Source: Leisingera sp. ANG-Vp
GTDB taxonomy: Bacteria > Pseudomonadota > Alphaproteobacteria > Rhodobacterales > Rhodobacteraceae
Assembly (NCBI RefSeq): GCF_000813725.1
Contig: NZ_JWLD01000027.1
Span: forward strand, 1 to 64,000
Direction: 5' to 3'
Length of the DNA: 64,000 bases
The notes beneath the pieces were generated by a model. That model saw only the letters and a list, made by a program, of their open reading frames with translations. It searched no databases and was not told the origin of the DNA. The translations under genes and the position numbers were made by a program. Below are positions 45,421 through 54,378 of the stretch, in pieces; positions within the stretch are counted from its first letter, which is position 1, and each line of letters begins with the position of its first letter.

Positions 45421-45990
45421 ATGAAGAATCTTGTTTGGTCAGCTTTTCTGCTGGCATGCAGCGCTGCCGTGGTCAGTGCCGAAGACCCGGCAAAACTGCC
45501 TGTTCCGTTCAACGCTGATGGAACTGTCAACCTGCCGCAAAACTACCGGCAATGGGTCAACGTCGGCACCACGCTGCTGCCGAAGGGAGAGGTGAACATC
45601 ATCGACGGCCTGCCCATCGCAGCCAGCGAGTATATCGACACCTATGTCGAGCCGCAGTCCTTTGCCATCTACATGGAAACCGGAACCTGGCCGGACGGAA
45701 CGCAGATCGTCAAGGAATTCACTGCAACTAAGGATGCCGCACCGGACGAAGTGCTTGTCGAAAGCCACTACACAGGCTTGGCGATGCTGATTAAGGATAC
45801 CGAACTGTTTCCTGCGGAGACCGGCCACCTCGGCTACTTCAACTTTGGCCATCACCGTGAACCATATGAACCGGCCGCGTCAGTGCTGCCAAGGGAACAG
45901 TGCTCCTCATGCCATGAAGCGCTTGCTGCCGATCAGCAGTTCATTTTCGCGGATCATCACATCGGGCTTCAAAGCAAGCCGGCGGAATAA
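45421..45990 (+). CDS. Cytochrome P460 family protein
   Basis: This 189-residue periplasmic haem protein has a signal peptide (MKNLVWSAFLLACSAAVVSAE), a P460-type beta-fold with YRQWVNVGTTLLP and VEPQSFAIYMETGTWPDGTQIVKEF, and a single haem c site CSSCH at residues 161-165. P460 cytochromes oxidise hydroxylamine or bind NO; cytochrome c'-beta relatives bind NO only. The extra lysine cross-link of true P460 cannot be assigned by eye. GGAGG precedes the ATG at 45421. With MsrB and DUF4331 upstream it may help with nitrosative or oxidative stress. Confidence 0.85.
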   Translation: MKNLVWSAFLLACSAAVVSAEDPAKLPVPFNADGTVNLPQNYRQWVNVGTTLLPKGEVNIIDGLPIAASEYIDTYVEPQSFAIYMETGTWPDGTQIVKEFTATKDAAPDEVLVESHYTGLAMLIKDTELFPAETGHLGYFNFGHHREPYEPAASVLPREQCSSCHEALAADQQFIFADHHIGLQSKPAE

Positions 45991-46039
45991 CCTCCAAAGC
46001 CGCCAAGTGTTGCGATTGCTCCGTAAGCCCGGATGGATC

Positions 46040-46165
46040 CCGTGAGGCTGTCAGCCCTGTTGAGGGAATGCTGCGCTGTTCGCCAACGGCAGGTTTGACG
46101 GGCCGCGCTGCAGCGTTGCGCTTGCAGGTCGAACGGCAGGAAAGGGCCGTCTTCAAAGCTCAAAC
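46040..46165. repeat. Degenerate intergenic repeat
   Basis: Part of the 647-bp gap between the P460 and lipoprotein genes. AACGGCAGGTTTGACGG (46085-46101) is identical to 27031-27047, and nearby GCTGC and GGGCCGTCTTCAAAG (46144-46158) echo 27088-27105. It is non-coding and seems to belong to a diverged intergenic family scattered through the window. Confidence 0.5.
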
Positions 46166-46185
46166 GAAGCCTATGGGTCTTGGCC

Positions 46186-46365
46186 CTAGCTTCTAGTGCA
46201 GCCTTCATTACCGAAACGAACATCGCAAACATAGTTGACTTCATTCGCCATCAAAGGTTTTGTGATGCCAGTGAGATATTTACCAGAGTATCTGACTTCA
46301 ACGACCCCCCCAAGGGTCCGCGGCTCTGTTCGAATTGCTAGTTGAAATGCTGCAATTTTGATCAT
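46186..46365 (-). CDS. Possible small protein of unknown function
   Basis: A 59-codon frame (MIKIAAFQLAIRTEPRTL...) runs from an ATG that follows GGGAG at a suitable distance, and a GTG two codons earlier is also possible. It is not antisense to another gene, and its composition is lower in GC than the surrounding genes. I recognise no family. It may be a real small protein, a remnant or chance. Confidence 0.3.
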   Translation of the reverse strand: MIKIAAFQLAIRTEPRTLGGVVEVRYSGKYLTGITKPLMANEVNYVCDVRFGNEGCTRS

Positions 46366-46637
46366 CCGCACTCCCTTTATTCTGCATTCGGCTACGGCAA
46401 CGGGTCAGTGTCGCTGTTCTGCTGCTACTAAACACAAAAGCCCAGCACAAAACGCTTGGAAAGCCTGCAGCGACTTCTCTAAGCAACACAGCTGACTTCA
46501 GAGGATTGGGAGAGTTAAAATTCTCCCTTTTATTTTAATACGTTATTACCATTCATCATGCATATTGCCACCGTTGGCGGCTGCAATGTCTACGCACGCT
46601 GCGGCGTCCTAAGTTCTCAGTTAAACAGGATGGCGGT

Positions 46638-47267
46638 ATGACCTACAAAATTTCCAGAATTGTGCTCTTAACAGGGGCTATACTTTCAACAGCTGCTTGT
46701 AGTGTGAGTGGAAATTCCAATGACAGTCTCAATGGAGCGCTAAGCACCCGCCTCCTAGTTGACGAAGGAATGCCTAGGGAAATTGGCAGAAATTCCATGC
46801 ACGGCAGAGAACAAACCATGAACGTTTTCTTGACTGGCTACAGTTACTGGGACAACACTCCCCGCGGATCGGCACAGATTGCCCGACCAGTGATCCACCG
46901 GCAGGCTGGCGGAACAGGAACCTACGAGGACCCGATCACTCTTGCAGTCGGGCATGTGAAACGAAACGGCCGCAGCTACATGGACTACCCTGCAGGCACG
47001 AAATTCTATGTTAAAAACCTGCAAAGGTACGCAATTGTCGAGGATCTTTGCGGTGACGGGCCAAAACCGCAAGCAGGCCCTTGCCACAGCGGCTATCAAG
47101 GGCACGATTGGCTGGATATCTACGTTGGTGGCCAAGGTATCGACGAGAATTGGGTCGACCGCTGCATGAACCGTATCACGGGAATTCAGCCGGTAATTCT
47201 AAACCCCGGTCCTGGCTATCCGGTTACACCAGGGGAAATTGCAGCCAGCGGATGTGCAGCCCTTTGA
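46638..47267 (+). CDS. Lipoprotein with probable double-psi beta-barrel domain
   Basis: This 209-residue protein has a lipobox ending STAAC (Cys21), so it should be a membrane-anchored lipoprotein. The mature part (about 60-200) has the pattern TGYSYWDNTPRGSAQIARPVIH, AGGTGTYEDPITLAVG, YPAGTKFYVKNLQRYAIVEDLCGD and HDWLDIYVGG. This resembles secreted RlpA/expansin-like barrels, including fungal proteins with similar WDNTPPG and GGTGTYxDPIT motifs that I recall. Four cysteines in the mature part may form disulfides. It could bind or cleave polysaccharide or peptidoglycan, but this is inferred. Confidence 0.7.
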   Translation: MTYKISRIVLLTGAILSTAACSVSGNSNDSLNGALSTRLLVDEGMPREIGRNSMHGREQTMNVFLTGYSYWDNTPRGSAQIARPVIHRQAGGTGTYEDPITLAVGHVKRNGRSYMDYPAGTKFYVKNLQRYAIVEDLCGDGPKPQAGPCHSGYQGHDWLDIYVGGQGIDENWVDRCMNRITGIQPVILNPGPGYPVTPGEIAASGCAAL

Positions 47268-47309
47268 CGCGAAGCTGCAGTAAATCCATGTCTTGCCGGC
47301 TTAAGCCTG

Positions 47310-49859
47310 TCAGTTGAAGCGGGCAAGACGATGGGCAATGGCCTGAAGAATAACACCGTTTGTATTCAAGTCTGTGTAGGCCTCGGTTGTACGGCCGGTC
47401 TTCAGGTATATGCTTGACGCAAACCCGTTCTTCGTTTTCGCGGCACTTCTAGTGAACCTGTATAGTTTCTCAGAGTATTCATGCGGCTGATAAGCTGACC
47501 AGAGAAAAGCAGCCTTACTGCTGATAACCAGATTTTCCTCGCGAAACTCAGGCGTTCTGTATTCAAGCTCCTGCCCAACCGTGTCAATGGCCCAGGTCCG
47601 TTTCTTTGCGTCCAGTTGCAACCCCTGATAGAGGAACCAGGGCGACTTGTCGATTGCCCCTTCCGAGACGCAGATGAGCCGGCCGGTCTCGCGAAAGTCC
47701 TCCAGTTGAGCGGCAAACAGGACATCAGCCAGATAGGCGCTTTCCTTCGACATCCCCATTTCCATTGCTTCAAGCAGCAGGGGTTCTGCGCCGAACGGCC
47801 CGATTTTGGCCGCAGCTTCCAGCAATGCCATTTGCCCGTCGGCCGCCGACCGGCCAGCAAAGACCTCATATGGGGATTTGGCAGCGATCCCCCAACGCCG
47901 GAAGGCCAATGCCGAGTAATGGGCGCTATGTGACACATATGAAGTCTCAAGTTCTCCATTTGTGACCGAGTGAATTTCGCCCTCAAAGATCACCTTCCGA
48001 AGGTTCCAGGAAGCGACAAGCTTAGCCAGTTGCTCTCCGAAACTGCTGTGTCGGCGCAGGTTGTCCAAGGCAGCCAGCAGCCGACCTGCGTCGGATCCGT
48101 CAAAGTCCCTGTTGCCCCATTTGCGGCGATCGGTCCGGATCCATCCCTGCGGCAAGTGACGCCCTTTGAAAGTCCTGCCCGTGATATTGGGTAGGATCTT
48201 GCGGATAGCAGTCTCAAAGTCCGGTTGGCTGATCAAGCCAATCTGTGCAGCAGCCACTAAGCCATTGATGTGACTTCCAACGTCCCACATCGTGACAGCC
48301 TCGTGTTTCCGCCCCCCCGGTGCGAAGTCCACTGTCGCCGGACACAACCCGGTCCTGGGATCAGTGAATTTTTCGAAGTACTGCCAGGCAACATGGGCAT
48401 CTTCCAGAAGCCCTTGCCGCTTGGCATCCGAGAGGTTCTGGCGTGTTTTTGCCAACTCTGGCGCGGCGGCAGCCGTCCTCCTCCATCGTGTTGGCAGCGG
48501 CCCTGCCGGGGCAACGGTCCTGGCAAACTCTTCAAGAAGGAGGAACTTCGTCTCCTCATCCCTGAGCATGTCCTTCAAAAGGGTTTCCAACGCTCGCCGC
48601 TCAGGCGGAAAGGCAATCGCCTCCGGCTGAATAAAAACCACCACATCCCCGGTTCCCGCCGTGGCTGACTCAAATGCTTCCGCCGCACCGCCATCGCTGA
48701 CAACCCGTTGCGGGAATTGCAGGAAACCCGCGCCCTCCAGCCCTTGGACACCACCTGTTTCTGCAATAAAGGCAACGCCGATTCCAGGCCCCAACGGCCT
48801 GACCGTCCGGATTTTCGCCTCACTCCGGCTTTCAATTTCCATAGGGAGCATTCTGTGTTGCGCGGTACTGACCTCAGCGTTCATTGGGTGAAAGTCGGTT
48901 GGAACCCAAAAACCGTTGTCGGCCTCACCCGCAAACTGGTTTCCGGTGGAATGGGGGATTCCGGCTGTCTGAAGAAACTTTGTAAAACCTGAATACCCGG
49001 ATAACTGATCACGATCATTCTCTTGCGGCTTCAGGACATGCAGGCAAACCGTCCGTTTGAAGCCGTAGGTGTCGCGCAGTTGAATGTCTGTCACCGGCAA
49101 TAGCGACACATCTCCATCCAACTCTTGTTGCGACAGCGCGTCGGCAAACCAAACCGCGGCTGCCTTCAACTTTTTCACATCCATCCCAGAGAAATCCTTC
49201 GCTGAGAAGTAGACTATGTTCTGGCTAGCAGAAGGTGCGGCGGTTTGCGTTTTTCCGTCAAAATCGTTCAGGGATACCAGGTTGCCGCCAAACAGCCTCA
49301 CGACACCATTGTCCCAAGTTTCGGTCCTGACCGGGGCTGACTGCGCCGGAACCGAAAGGAGATTGAGAATGCCCGCAGAACGCACTCCGCGCGGAGGAGA
49401 GGGATTTTCCCGGTCCGCACAGGCGATTGCCTGCAGGGCTTTGACCGGCTGCTGGGCGGAGCCGCCCGACCACAGCATCCTTTTCATGGCAGAGACGGCG
49501 TCATGAGCCGTCCGGGCTTGGAAATGCTCGGAAAATGACTGCAGATCCGGAACGTAAGGCACAACATCCAACCCGCTTCTGCCAATCAGATAACCGTTCA
49601 GAACCTGTGCTAGCTTGCTTTTCGCAGTATGCGGGCGGCCTTGTTTATCAAAGGGGTTCACCACGCAGGCGAGCGGTATGTTCTGGTCAACAAAGGCATC
49701 AATCACCGCAATAAGATGCGGGATTGAAATGTCTTCATTGATATCTGTCACTATGGGGACAGTTTGCGCAGGAAGCTTCCACGCAACAGAAGCTGATCCA
49801 ACCTCTGGGAACAGGGCCAAGCCGGCCGCGACCGATTTCAGAAATAACCTGCGTCTCAT
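47310..49859 (-). CDS. Tat-exported DUF3131 domain protein
   Basis: This 849-residue protein starts with a twin-arginine-like signal (MRRRLFLKSVAAGLALF). The middle (about 30-430) looks like a divergent TIM-barrel/deacetylase-type fold without clear catalytic motifs. The C-terminal 370 residues match DUF3131, with AWQYFEKFTDPRTGLCPATVDF, TMWDVGSHINGLVAAAQIGLI and RWGNRDFDGSDAGRLLAALDNL, an (alpha/alpha)-barrel type seen in glucan-processing enzymes. Its ATG overlaps the stop of the large synthase gene (ATGA), so the product probably acts on the same exported polysaccharide. Confidence 0.75.
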   Translation of the reverse strand: MRRRLFLKSVAAGLALFPEVGSASVAWKLPAQTVPIVTDINEDISIPHLIAVIDAFVDQNIPLACVVNPFDKQGRPHTAKSKLAQVLNGYLIGRSGLDVVPYVPDLQSFSEHFQARTAHDAVSAMKRMLWSGGSAQQPVKALQAIACADRENPSPPRGVRSAGILNLLSVPAQSAPVRTETWDNGVVRLFGGNLVSLNDFDGKTQTAAPSASQNIVYFSAKDFSGMDVKKLKAAAVWFADALSQQELDGDVSLLPVTDIQLRDTYGFKRTVCLHVLKPQENDRDQLSGYSGFTKFLQTAGIPHSTGNQFAGEADNGFWVPTDFHPMNAEVSTAQHRMLPMEIESRSEAKIRTVRPLGPGIGVAFIAETGGVQGLEGAGFLQFPQRVVSDGGAAEAFESATAGTGDVVVFIQPEAIAFPPERRALETLLKDMLRDEETKFLLLEEFARTVAPAGPLPTRWRRTAAAAPELAKTRQNLSDAKRQGLLEDAHVAWQYFEKFTDPRTGLCPATVDFAPGGRKHEAVTMWDVGSHINGLVAAAQIGLISQPDFETAIRKILPNITGRTFKGRHLPQGWIRTDRRKWGNRDFDGSDAGRLLAALDNLRRHSSFGEQLAKLVASWNLRKVIFEGEIHSVTNGELETSYVSHSAHYSALAFRRWGIAAKSPYEVFAGRSAADGQMALLEAAAKIGPFGAEPLLLEAMEMGMSKESAYLADVLFAAQLEDFRETGRLICVSEGAIDKSPWFLYQGLQLDAKKRTWAIDTVGQELEYRTPEFREENLVISSKAAFLWSAYQPHEYSEKLYRFTRSAAKTKNGFASSIYLKTGRTTEAYTDLNTNGVILQAIAHRLARFN

Positions 49860-52800
49860 GTGTGACCGGCCGCCAAACTATAGTCTCGTCCTTGGCGCTT
49901 TACGCTACCCCAGCTGGCTAAACGTCCGGTTACGGCACGTAAAACTGAGCGTATTACCGAAAAATACATGAGCGGACGGTAGACGAGGCGTTGAAGCGGA
50001 AACAGCAGCAAGGACCATTTGCTTTCATCCTCATCGGATGTGATGGCAATGGCAGCAATCAACAGTTCCAGCGCCGGGAGTGCTAGGTAGGCCCATATGT
50101 ACTGCATCGGCTGTGTGTGCTGGGAACCTCCTACCTCGGCTGCCCAGCCACCGGCCATCAGCTTGTACAGCATCAAGATCACAAACAGATCTGCGATAGG
50201 GGCCAACAGCGGGAAAACATAGCCAAACACAAACATGTCGGAAATTGATACCAAGCCAACCGAGCGCCTCTCAATGATCGCCCGTTTATGCTTCCAGGCG
50301 CTTTGGAATATTCCAAAGGACCAGCGAAGCCGCTGTTTCAGAAGCTGACTCACCTTTTCCGGCACTTCGGTGTACGCCTTGGCCTTTGGCTCGAAGACTA
50401 TATTATACCCCGCCCGGTTCACCTGGATTGTGAGGTCAGTATCTTCGGTCAGAGTTTCCTCACTGAACAATCCCGCTTTCTTCAAAGCCTCAACCCGCCA
50501 CGCACCGATGGCTCCCGGAACCACCAGAATGCCGTTGATCAGGTCAAACGCTTTCCTTTCGACATTCTGGGACGTTGCATACTCAAATGCCTGAAGCCGG
50601 GTCAGTAGGTTCACACGGTTGCCTGCAATGATTTTACCTGCCACTGCGCCGGTCTTCGGATCTGCAAAGTGCCTGACGAGATGTGTAATTGCGTTTCTGC
50701 ATACTTGCGTATCCGCATCGATGCAGACGACAAACTCAGCATCAGTGCTCAATATCGCCCTGTTAAGCGCACTCCACTTCCCTTGGTTTGGTTGGGAGAT
50801 GAGGCGGACTTCGCTCTTGTGGCCAAACTTGAGCACCTCAATAAGCGTGTCGTCGGTGGAGCCGTCATCCACCACGACAATTTCCAGGTTCTTGTAGCCG
50901 CTGGCGCGCACGCTTTCGATGCTCTGGGAGATCACCTTTGCCTCATTGTGGGCGGGGATTATCACCGCAACCTTCGGCTGTCTTTGCAGGGGTGTAAATC
51001 TTTCACGGCGGTTCAAAAGCGCCAGGATCAGAATGCCGGCTGAGCGAACTATGCCAATTGCGAGCACCGTCCAGAAAACAACAACGACAGCTTGCTGCGC
51101 CATCCAGACAATGGAGAAGGAAACTCTGTCAAAGGCCGGGGATCCGCCCTCGGCAACAGGCATCAGCGCAGCCCGGTTGGTGCCAAGAAGGTCCGCCAGC
51201 GTCGTAAACTCATAGCCTTTTGCCCGCAGCGATCGGATTATCGGGCGAACTGCGTCTACTGTGGCAGTACGGTCCTGGCCACCATCATGCAAAAGAATGA
51301 CATTGCCGCTCCCCTGTTCCACTTGGCCTATCACATAATTTGCGATTTCCCCGCTGTCCCAGCCTTCCCAATCCTTGGGAACAATTTCCATACCCGCAAT
51401 CGCGAATCCCCGGGCTTCGGCTGCCTCCAGAGAGGCCACCCGCTCTGCGCTGATCGGGCCGCCGCTACGTTGGAAGGGTTCGCGGTAGAGCAAGGTTCTC
51501 CGACCGGTTGATCCAGCCAGGATTTTGGCTGAGAGCGAAAACTCCAGATCAACGCGGGTGCTGGAGATCTGGTCCATTCTGGGGTGAGAAAAGCTGTGCG
51601 CTCCAACCTCGTGCCCTTCGTCAACCATCCGGGTGACCAGGTCGGGAGAATCCATGACATTGGTGCCGACAACAAAGAAGGACCCCGGAACGTTCTCTTC
51701 CTGCAGGATATCCAGAATTTCCTTGGTGTATTTTTCATGCGGACCGTCATCAAAGGTCAGCACAAGCTTGCGCCTGTCCGGTTTGCCGTAGAGCTCAATC
51801 GAAAACGGCTTGGGCGGAAGGCTATAGGTCTGGTTGCTGATCAGGCCAGTCTCCACTTCGAAGGACAATTGACGTGCTCCTGCAGTTGCGCGCTGGTCGA
51901 TGCGGATAAATGCGCCCTGTCCTTTGTAATCAACATAGTTATCGAGCTCTACGACATGAAGTTCAGCCCCCAGAATGTCTTTAGAAGCATCTTGATGCTG
52001 CAGGACTTTCCAAATTCCGGGGTCCTCTTGCCCAAGAGACCACACCGCAACGTTGGCAAGGCCAAGCTCCTTGAGGCGGACAAGTTGGTTGTGAGCTGAC
52101 GCAGCATCCAGCATCCAGATTTTGCGCTGTCGCCCTTGGGCGTCACGGTAGCGGCTAAAGCTATTTTGGGCTTTGGCGCTGAACCGCAATTTTGCTCCTG
52201 AGGAGCTTACTCTCTGCATGGCTTCCGAGTATGATAATACCTCAGGCTTTGATACGCCAGAGGTCCACTCAACCGAGAAATTGCCGAGCGCAACAACTAG
52301 CTTGTCTGCCCCGACAGCCAGAACGGCCTCAGTGGTCAAACCTTCTATCCAGGTGTACGGTGCAAGCGGACCTGGCGCGGTTTCCGCCCAAGGCTCCTGA
52401 AAGAGCTTCAGGATGATCTGGTCAAACAGATCAGTCAGATCCGGTTCCTTCCAATAGGGCTGCTGGCCCGCAAGAATAGTGCAGGCCTTCAGCCCCCGGG
52501 AACGGAATGCTTTTGAGAATCCTGACATCAGAGGCTTGAGGCGACGGAACGAGTCTGGCTTCAATCCAGTGAAGTCCAGGCATGCACCTTGGGCATTCAA
52601 TGCCGCTACGGCGGCGGCCATATCTTCGGCAAGGGGTGCCACGCGCTCTGCATCTGCCAGGCTATCCAGAAAGACCTCTTTCTGCCTTGCCTCACCCAGC
52701 AAAATGACCGGCAAAAGCTGCGGACGCAAAGCCGCCTCGGCAATGTACTCTTCAACAGCAATCCGGGTATCCTTGCTGATGACGGATACTGCAGGACGGC

Positions 52801-53278
52801 CCTTTTTCTCGACAATGCTGATCCACTCAGGCACGATCACGCCAATTTGGCCGCAACTGTCATCCAGCGACAAAAAAGCTTGTTCAGATGACACAGGCAC
52901 ATGACCAAAAACCTTGGGAACCGCCGTGTTTGCCAGTGCCGAAAAAAGGGGCTGTTTGCGTCCGTCTCCACAGGAAGTTTCTGCTTCTGGTACCGCAAAG
53001 GCCGAAGCCAAATGAACCTGGTCGTGATGAACGGAACCGTCAGCGGTAAAGGAAGAATGAATATGTTTGTCATCGTAGAAGGGATTCAGCTCCCGCAGTG
53101 CAGACTGCAAAGAGAAAGAGCCATAAAGAAACAGCACAGCCCAGCAAATCACAGCCGTTAGCAAGGCAATAAGAACAGCCCTTACCCGGCGCACACGGAC
53201 CCTTTTGGGATCGGCAAATACCCTGCCGGATGACGCAACAGTTTCAAGTCTGTTCTGATGAAAGGAAAACCGCCTCAA
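49856..53278 (-). CDS. GH18-like/NodB polysaccharide deacetylase/GT2 synthase fusion
   Basis: This 1,140-residue membrane protein joins three modules. After a transmembrane segment (about 33-54) comes a GH18-like barrel (about 120-430), whose catalytic DxxDxDxE strand reads GACLDFTGL around Asp235, with no glutamate. Next is a NodB deacetylase with TFDDGP (Asp510-Asp511) and AHSFSHPRM metal histidines. Last is a membrane-anchored GT2 with VVVDDGSTDD (Asp804), a CIDADTQ DxD, the EDTDLT motif and QRLRW (982-986). The domains correspond to PgaB plus PgaC-type functions: synthesis and deacetylation of an N-acetylhexosamine polymer. The likely start is a TTG at 53278, preceded by GGAGGGG. Confidence 0.82.
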   Translation of the reverse strand: MRRFSFHQNRLETVASSGRVFADPKRVRVRRVRAVLIALLTAVICWAVLFLYGSFSLQSALRELNPFYDDKHIHSSFTADGSVHHDQVHLASAFAVPEAETSCGDGRKQPLFSALANTAVPKVFGHVPVSSEQAFLSLDDSCGQIGVIVPEWISIVEKKGRPAVSVISKDTRIAVEEYIAEAALRPQLLPVILLGEARQKEVFLDSLADAERVAPLAEDMAAAVAALNAQGACLDFTGLKPDSFRRLKPLMSGFSKAFRSRGLKACTILAGQQPYWKEPDLTDLFDQIILKLFQEPWAETAPGPLAPYTWIEGLTTEAVLAVGADKLVVALGNFSVEWTSGVSKPEVLSYSEAMQRVSSSGAKLRFSAKAQNSFSRYRDAQGRQRKIWMLDAASAHNQLVRLKELGLANVAVWSLGQEDPGIWKVLQHQDASKDILGAELHVVELDNYVDYKGQGAFIRIDQRATAGARQLSFEVETGLISNQTYSLPPKPFSIELYGKPDRRKLVLTFDDGPHEKYTKEILDILQEENVPGSFFVVGTNVMDSPDLVTRMVDEGHEVGAHSFSHPRMDQISSTRVDLEFSLSAKILAGSTGRRTLLYREPFQRSGGPISAERVASLEAAEARGFAIAGMEIVPKDWEGWDSGEIANYVIGQVEQGSGNVILLHDGGQDRTATVDAVRPIIRSLRAKGYEFTTLADLLGTNRAALMPVAEGGSPAFDRVSFSIVWMAQQAVVVVFWTVLAIGIVRSAGILILALLNRRERFTPLQRQPKVAVIIPAHNEAKVISQSIESVRASGYKNLEIVVVDDGSTDDTLIEVLKFGHKSEVRLISQPNQGKWSALNRAILSTDAEFVVCIDADTQVCRNAITHLVRHFADPKTGAVAGKIIAGNRVNLLTRLQAFEYATSQNVERKAFDLINGILVVPGAIGAWRVEALKKAGLFSEETLTEDTDLTIQVNRAGYNIVFEPKAKAYTEVPEKVSQLLKQRLRWSFGIFQSAWKHKRAIIERRSVGLVSISDMFVFGYVFPLLAPIADLFVILMLYKLMAGGWAAEVGGSQHTQPMQYIWAYLALPALELLIAAIAITSDEDESKWSLLLFPLQRLVYRPLMYFSVIRSVLRAVTGRLASWGSVKRQGRDYSLAAGHT

Positions 53279-53874
53279 ACAGCCCCCCTCCGAACACAGC
53301 AGTACTGCGCTTCGAAAGCCGCCAGGCACACACCTGCAAAGCAAATATCAACACTGCTGTCAGCCACGGTCCCCCGACCCCTTTGCAGGCCAACACTGTC
53401 GTCAAAATTGCGCGGTGCCTGTCCCCACAGACTTCCACGCATGACAATCAGATCAGGCTACATGGCGTCCAATTTCCCCATTGAGGGAAGGCTTGTCAAA
53501 ATTTCCTCAAATTTTAGCGGAAATTTCCTTTTGAACTCCGAGTTCAAGCGACAATTCCATGACTTTGGGAGACACTGTTGCCACAAGCCGCGTTTGATGC
53601 GGTTGCACGTGAATCAGTCTAAAATCTTTGAGACCTGTAAAATCAGGTTCCCACAGGAGGCCGACGCCGTACCGGCACGGCCTGTTGCCGACATGGGGAC
53701 AATGGCTGATGATTGTCGGGATTGGATGAGAAATCCGGCTGAACATGTGAGGTTTGATTCAGATTCCACAAAAAGTAATTGTTTCTCTTAGGAAGTGTTC
53801 TATCACCTTTTACCCAAGGGGTTTTCAACCGAACGAAAATCCAAGTTTGGGCCAGAGCGCTTAGTGGGGTTCAC
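53279..53874. promoter_or_regulatory. Divergent gap between the synthase and DUF995 genes
   Basis: The 596 bp contain no gene I can support. The AT-rich part (53495-53545) includes AAATTTCC repeats and the palindrome GGAAATTTCC at 53519-53528. Being between divergent genes, it should hold both promoters. Several short frames cross it without family resemblance. Confidence 0.35.
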
Positions 53875-54378
53875 ATGAAGATATCTGTAAATCTGATGGC
53901 CGCCATTCTTTTGGGCACCATTCCATCTCTTGTCCTGGCGGACCCGAAGCCTCGCAGTGCCAAACCTGCACCCCCTCAACTTGTATCGAAAATCTATGCT
54001 GGGAATACTGATATCTGGGCTGAAGGGTGCAATGGCGGCATCTACTACTCGCCTAATCTGCAAGCCCGCGCCTGGTGCGGTGACAACAGTGACAGCCTTG
54101 GCGCCGGGGAATGGAACGTCGACGCCCAGGGCCGCTTGTGCCACCAGCTGTCTTGGTATTGGCCCAACAACAGCCAGGCAGGAAAGAGCATCGGCGATCA
54201 AACGTGCATTTCTCATGTTGTCGACCGCTGGGGAACAGTTTGGCGTAGCTGGCCGAATGACACGGAGTGGTGGCCGCTGTCCGGAAAACACTCTGGAATT
54301 AAGGATTATTCCGGGATGAAAAAAGGTTACAAATTTCATTCGAGTGTTATGGCAACCCGTTCAAAACTGGGGCTTTAG
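53875..54378 (+). CDS. DUF995-like secreted protein
   Basis: This 167-residue protein has a signal peptide (MKISVNLMAAILLGTIPSLVLADP) and a small domain with GNTDIWAEGCNGGIYYSPNLQARAWCGDN, GAGEWNVDAQGRLCHQLSWYW and QTCISHVVDRWGTVWRS. This W...GG-IYY, G-W-VD-GRLC pattern is the one I associate with DUF995. Its four or more cysteines suggest a disulfide-bonded periplasmic protein. GTGGGG precedes the ATG at 53875. Function is unknown; the location beside the polysaccharide genes is suggestive only. Confidence 0.68.
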   Translation: MKISVNLMAAILLGTIPSLVLADPKPRSAKPAPPQLVSKIYAGNTDIWAEGCNGGIYYSPNLQARAWCGDNSDSLGAGEWNVDAQGRLCHQLSWYWPNNSQAGKSIGDQTCISHVVDRWGTVWRSWPNDTEWWPLSGKHSGIKDYSGMKKGYKFHSSVMATRSKLGL

